In this document: piece by piece, positions 42,817 through 44,155 of the stretch
Layout of the letters: each line of letters opens with the position of its first letter
Numbering within the stretch: the first letter of the stretch is position 1
From: Phenylobacterium sp.
GTDB taxonomy: Bacteria; Pseudomonadota; Alphaproteobacteria; Caulobacterales; Caulobacteraceae
Direction: 5' to 3'
DNA: 44,155 nucleotides
Assembly: GCA_028290945.1 (NCBI GenBank)
Contig: JAQGIV010000161.1
Location: 1-44,155 of the forward strand
Translations under genes and position numbers: made by a program
Notes under the pieces: model-generated
Database searches by the model: none
The model's input: the letters and a program-made list of their open reading frames with translations, nothing else
What the model was told of the DNA's origin: nothing

Positions 42817-42990
42817 ATGCTCGGCTGGTCCATCACCTTCGCGGTCCTGGCGATCCTCGCCGGCGTCTTCGGCTTCTTCGGCCTGGCCGGCGTGGCGGCC
42901 TCGATCGCCAAGATCCTGTTCTTCATCTTCCTGGTGCTGCTGGTGGCGAACTTCGTGGTCCGCGCCGTGCAGGGCCGCTCGGTCCTCTGA
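42817..42990 (+). CDS. DUF1328 (YtjA-type) small membrane protein
   Basis: 57 residues. The ATG at 42817 is preferred over 42811 because GAGGAG (42803-42808) is then eight bases away. [20 protein letters not shown], continuing [20 protein letters not shown], holds two hydrophobic helices with a Gly-rich turn, the DUF1328 layout, and ends [16 protein letters not shown]1328 proteins are widespread, often stress-induced and functionally obscure. The EcfG promoter directly upstream puts this one in the GSR regulon. Confidence 0.9.
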   Translation: MLGWSITFAVLAILAGVFGFFGLAGVAASIAKILFFIFLVLLVANFVVRAVQGRSVL

Positions 42991-43010
42991 CAGCGAAGCC
43001 TGCCAAGCAA

Positions 43011-43036
43011 AACGGCCGCTCCTGCGAGCGGCCGTT
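43011..43036. terminator. Bidirectional terminator hairpin between convergent genes
   Basis: AACGGCCGCTC / GAGCGGCCGTT, an 11-bp perfect stem with loop CTGC. On the minus strand TTTTGC follows; the plus side has no T-run. It lies between the DUF1328 gene and the minus-strand membrane-protein operon. Confidence 0.75.
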
Positions 43037-43060
43037 GTGGTGTCTGGATTCCATATCGGA

Positions 43061-43348
43061 TCAGGGCGGGTTGCCGCCGTTCTGCGGGGCGAGCGGGCCA
43101 CCCTTCTGGTAGTTCTGCCGGCTGGCGGCGTCGGGCGGCGGCGATGTGAAGCTCCCGGAGTCGGCCGTCTGGGCGGCGGGCTTCGGCTCGGTGGACGCGA
43201 AGTCGCCGGCCTTCCAGGCCCAGGTGGCGGCGAAACCCAGGATCGTCAGGGCCACCCCGAACACCAGCACCCAGAAGATGTTGCGGCCCATCCGGCCTTG
43301 CCGGGCGCGGGTGGCGCCGACGGTGGGTCTGTCGTGCGAATAGGCCAT
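43061..43348 (-). CDS. Small membrane protein in an EcfG-controlled two-gene operon (second gene)
   Basis: 95 residues. A basic N-terminus (MAYSHDRPTVGATRARQGRM) is followed by one transmembrane helix at about 22-45 (NIFWVLVFGVALTILGFAAT) and a polar, Pro/Gln/Asn-rich tail (SGSFTSPPPDAASRQNYQKG) probably in the periplasm. It lies 12 bp after the upstream gene and is served by the same promoter. No family recognised. Confidence 0.75.
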   Translation of the reverse strand: MAYSHDRPTVGATRARQGRMGRNIFWVLVFGVALTILGFAATWAWKAGDFASTEPKPAAQTADSGSFTSPPPDAASRQNYQKGGPLAPQNGGNPP

Positions 43349-43360
43349 CTAAGCCGCCTC

Positions 43361-43570
43361 CTACTGGTGCGGGACATAACTGAACGGCCCGGTGGTGACC
43401 TTCGCCAGGACCTCGCCCTTGGGCGCGGTCAGGGTGCCGATCAGGCCGGAGGCCAGCGCGAGAGCCAGCACCGCGCAGACCACCATCAGCCGCCGCCTCG
43501 CGGCCTGCTGGCGATAGCTCGGCGTCTTCGTCAGGGCGAAGCCGCCGCGGGATACGAAGCTTGAGCGCAT
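43361..43570 (-). CDS. Small membrane protein in an EcfG-controlled two-gene operon (first gene)
   Basis: 69 residues from the ATG at 43568-43570 with GGAGGG upstream. A basic leader (SYRQQAARRR) precedes a transmembrane helix at about 28-48 (LMVVCAVLALALASGLIGTL) and a short tail ending GPFSYVPHQ. A perfect EcfG promoter lies about 50 bp upstream. It and the following gene are short membrane proteins with basic N-termini and may form a pair. Function unknown. Confidence 0.75.
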   Translation of the reverse strand: MRSSFVSRGGFALTKTPSYRQQAARRRLMVVCAVLALALASGLIGTLTAPKGEVLAKVTTGPFSYVPHQ

Positions 43571-43620
43571 CACCGGCCCTCCCTTGCGTCGGCGGGGCCG
43601 TGGTCGCCCGCCATGGACGT

Positions 43621-43646
43621 AACGCCTCGGCCGCAAGGGCCGTTCC
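43621..43646 (-). promoter_or_regulatory. EcfG-type promoter for the two-gene membrane-protein operon
   Basis: Minus strand: GGAAC (43646-43642), 17 bp, CGTT (43624-43621). Confidence 0.87.
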
Positions 43647-43699
43647 CGGCCGGGCGCGCTTACGGCCAAGCTTCAGAAAAGCGTTGCATTTTCAACGGC

Positions 43700-43708
43700 T
43701 GTGGATAA
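43700..43708 (-). promoter_or_regulatory. Perfect DnaA-box sequence
   Basis: TGTGGATAA on the plus strand, the complement of consensus TTATCCACA. It is single; no other boxes or AT-rich unwinding region accompany it, so it is not evidence of an origin. It could be a DnaA regulatory site or chance. Confidence 0.4.
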
Positions 43709-43782
43709 GTCTGGGGGGACGTTGCAGAGCCGCCGTCGTCGCCCTGCTGTTGGACACGGGCGGGTGGCGAACGGGCGCGCGA

Positions 43783-43800
43783 AGTTTTTTCGAAAAAACT
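43783..43800. repeat. 18-bp perfect AT-rich palindrome
   Basis: AGTTTTTTCGAAAAAACT, conspicuous in GC-rich DNA, ending 11 bp before the -35 of the small-RNA promoter. Candidate operator; it could also act as a weak hairpin. Confidence 0.55.
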
Positions 43801-43811
43801 CATCGCCTGCC

Positions 43812-43837
43812 GGAACGCAATTGCGGGAGTGCGTGTT
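43812..43837 (+). promoter_or_regulatory. EcfG-like promoter of the candidate small RNA (variant -10)
   Basis: GGAAC (43812-43816), 17 bp, TGTT (43834-43837). The -35 and spacing match the perfect sites; the -10 differs in its first base. Predicted RNA start is near 43844. Confidence 0.55.
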
Positions 43838-43843
43838 TAATCG

Positions 43844-43965
43844 AGTGCGGAGGCGGCGACGCCCCCCCCGACTTGAGACTGGCGAGCATGCCAGTCTGCC
43901 GTCTCCGCACCCCTTTTCTCGATGATGCATACCTAGGCGGGCCCATGGCCCGCCTTTCTTCTTTT
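43844..43965 (+). ncRNA. Candidate stress-response small RNA, GsrN-like
   Basis: About 120 nt and non-coding. GTGCGGAGGCGGC (43845-43857) pairs with GCCGTCTCCGCAC (43898-43910), 12 of 13 positions. Inside lies a perfect hairpin AGACTGGC-GAGCAT-GCCAGTCT (43876-43897), and an 18-nt bulge displays eight consecutive C (43862-43869). CCCCTTTT follows, then a strong terminator at 43936-43965. An EcfG-like promoter fits the 5' end. Caulobacter GsrN is a SigT-driven small RNA with an exposed C-rich loop that pairs with G-rich mRNA leaders, and its gene is reported near GSR core genes in the family. Architecture and location match; orthology is inference. Confidence 0.55.
43936..43965 (+). terminator. 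Rho-independent terminator of the candidate small RNA
   Basis: GGCGGGCC-CAT-GGCCCGCC (8-bp perfect stem) followed by TTTCTTCTTTT. Confidence 0.85.
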
Positions 43966-44053
43966 GCCCTTCGGGCAGGGGACGGGCCCATGGCCCGCCT
44001 TTCTTCTTTTGCCCTTCGGGCAGGGGGACGGGCCGATGGCCCGCCTTTCTTCC
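43939..44053 (+). repeat. Threefold tandem repeat of a terminator hairpin
   Basis: A unit of 45-46 bp, GGGCCCATGGCCCGCC plus T-rich tail plus GCCCTTCGGGCAGGGG, starts at 43939, 43984 and 44030; the third copy has CGATGG for CATGG and ends early. Each copy keeps a GGGCC/GGCCC stem and a TTTCTTC tract, so three plus-strand terminators stand in series. Confidence 0.85.
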
Positions 44054-44078
44054 TTCCAGCCTCCTCAGCCCGACCTCC

Positions 44079-44155
44079 TCAGCGCGGCGCGAGGTGCAGC
44101 GCCACGTCGACCCGGCGGCGCAGCGGCGCGGCCTGGCCCCCGGCGGTGGTCGCGC
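44079..44155 (-). CDS. C-terminus of an unidentified protein (partial)
   Basis: A minus-strand frame entering from the right edge ends at a TGA (44079-44081). The visible 24-25 residues end in PLRRRVDVALHLAPR. The Arg-rich strand-like end is compatible with many families and no assignment is possible. The threefold hairpin repeat lies just beyond its stop. Confidence 0.45.
   Translation of the reverse strand, partial: ATTAGGQAAPLRRRVDVALHLAPR

Noticed and set aside
43690..43920. Replication origin (DnaA box, AT palindrome, single TTAA)
   Set aside because: Only one DnaA box and no paired CtrA sites or AT-rich tract, and neighbours are GSR genes rather than hemE or dnaA-type origin genes.

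Overview
The window is about 44 kb of GC-rich DNA from an alphaproteobacterium, almost certainly a member of the Caulobacteraceae (Phenylobacterium or Caulobacter-like; the genus is inference). The strongest reasons are a ChpT histidine phosphotransferase gene, a complete PhyK-SigT/EcfG-NepR-PhyR general stress response (GSR) locus in the order known from Caulobacter crescentus, and a TonB-dependent B12 receptor under a cobalamin riboswitch. I recognise no phage, transposase, CRISPR array, tRNA or rRNA.

Layout. 1-3 kb: 5' end of an ExbD gene, an unknown membrane protein coupled to an HExxH metallopeptidase, and a WD40-like protein. 3-13.5 kb: nitroreductase, MtgA transglycosylase, an S9 peptidase, small secreted or membrane proteins, a dienelactone-hydrolase-family protein, alanine dehydrogenase, two paralogous secreted proteins of unknown function, and a long repeat-rich stretch (11.3-12.5 kb) that may hold a structured RNA. 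13.6-15.8 kb: cobalamin riboswitch and BtuB-like receptor. 16-26 kb: an almost complete molybdenum-cofactor block (xdhC, moeA, moaC, moaB, moaE, moaD, moaA, a MocA-like cytidylyltransferase) running into a xanthine-dehydrogenase-family enzyme (Mo subunit plus 2Fe-2S subunit) and a small cytochrome c. The cofactor, its maturation factors, the enzyme and a plausible electron acceptor therefore sit together. 26-34 kb: a CysG-type siroheme protein with a degenerate second domain, an MHS-family transporter, a triple-PAS hybrid kinase, glutaryl-CoA dehydrogenase and a crotonase.

34-44 kb is the regulatory core: cysQ and a DUF3553 gene divergent from chpT, an S9 peptidase, a CheY/CheR pair, an entericidin-like lipoprotein, phyK, sigT/ecfG, nepR, divergent phyR, a DUF1328 membrane protein and two small membrane proteins. 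EcfG-type promoters (GGAAC-N16/17-CGTT) can be read directly at five places here. Two share one GGAACAAGTTCC palindrome between nepR and phyR; the others precede the entericidin gene (inside the 3' end of phyK), the DUF1328 gene and the two-gene membrane-protein operon. In the gene-poor stretch after these genes, a sixth, variant site (GGAAC-N17-TGTT) precedes a short hairpin RNA with an eight-C run and a terminator. I read this as a candidate stress-response small RNA of the GsrN type; it is the most interesting unannotated element in the window.

Intergenic DNA also carries several families of palindromic repeats. One forms the last 11 codons and stop of the mocA-like gene, and another overlaps the 5' strand of the cobalamin riboswitch.
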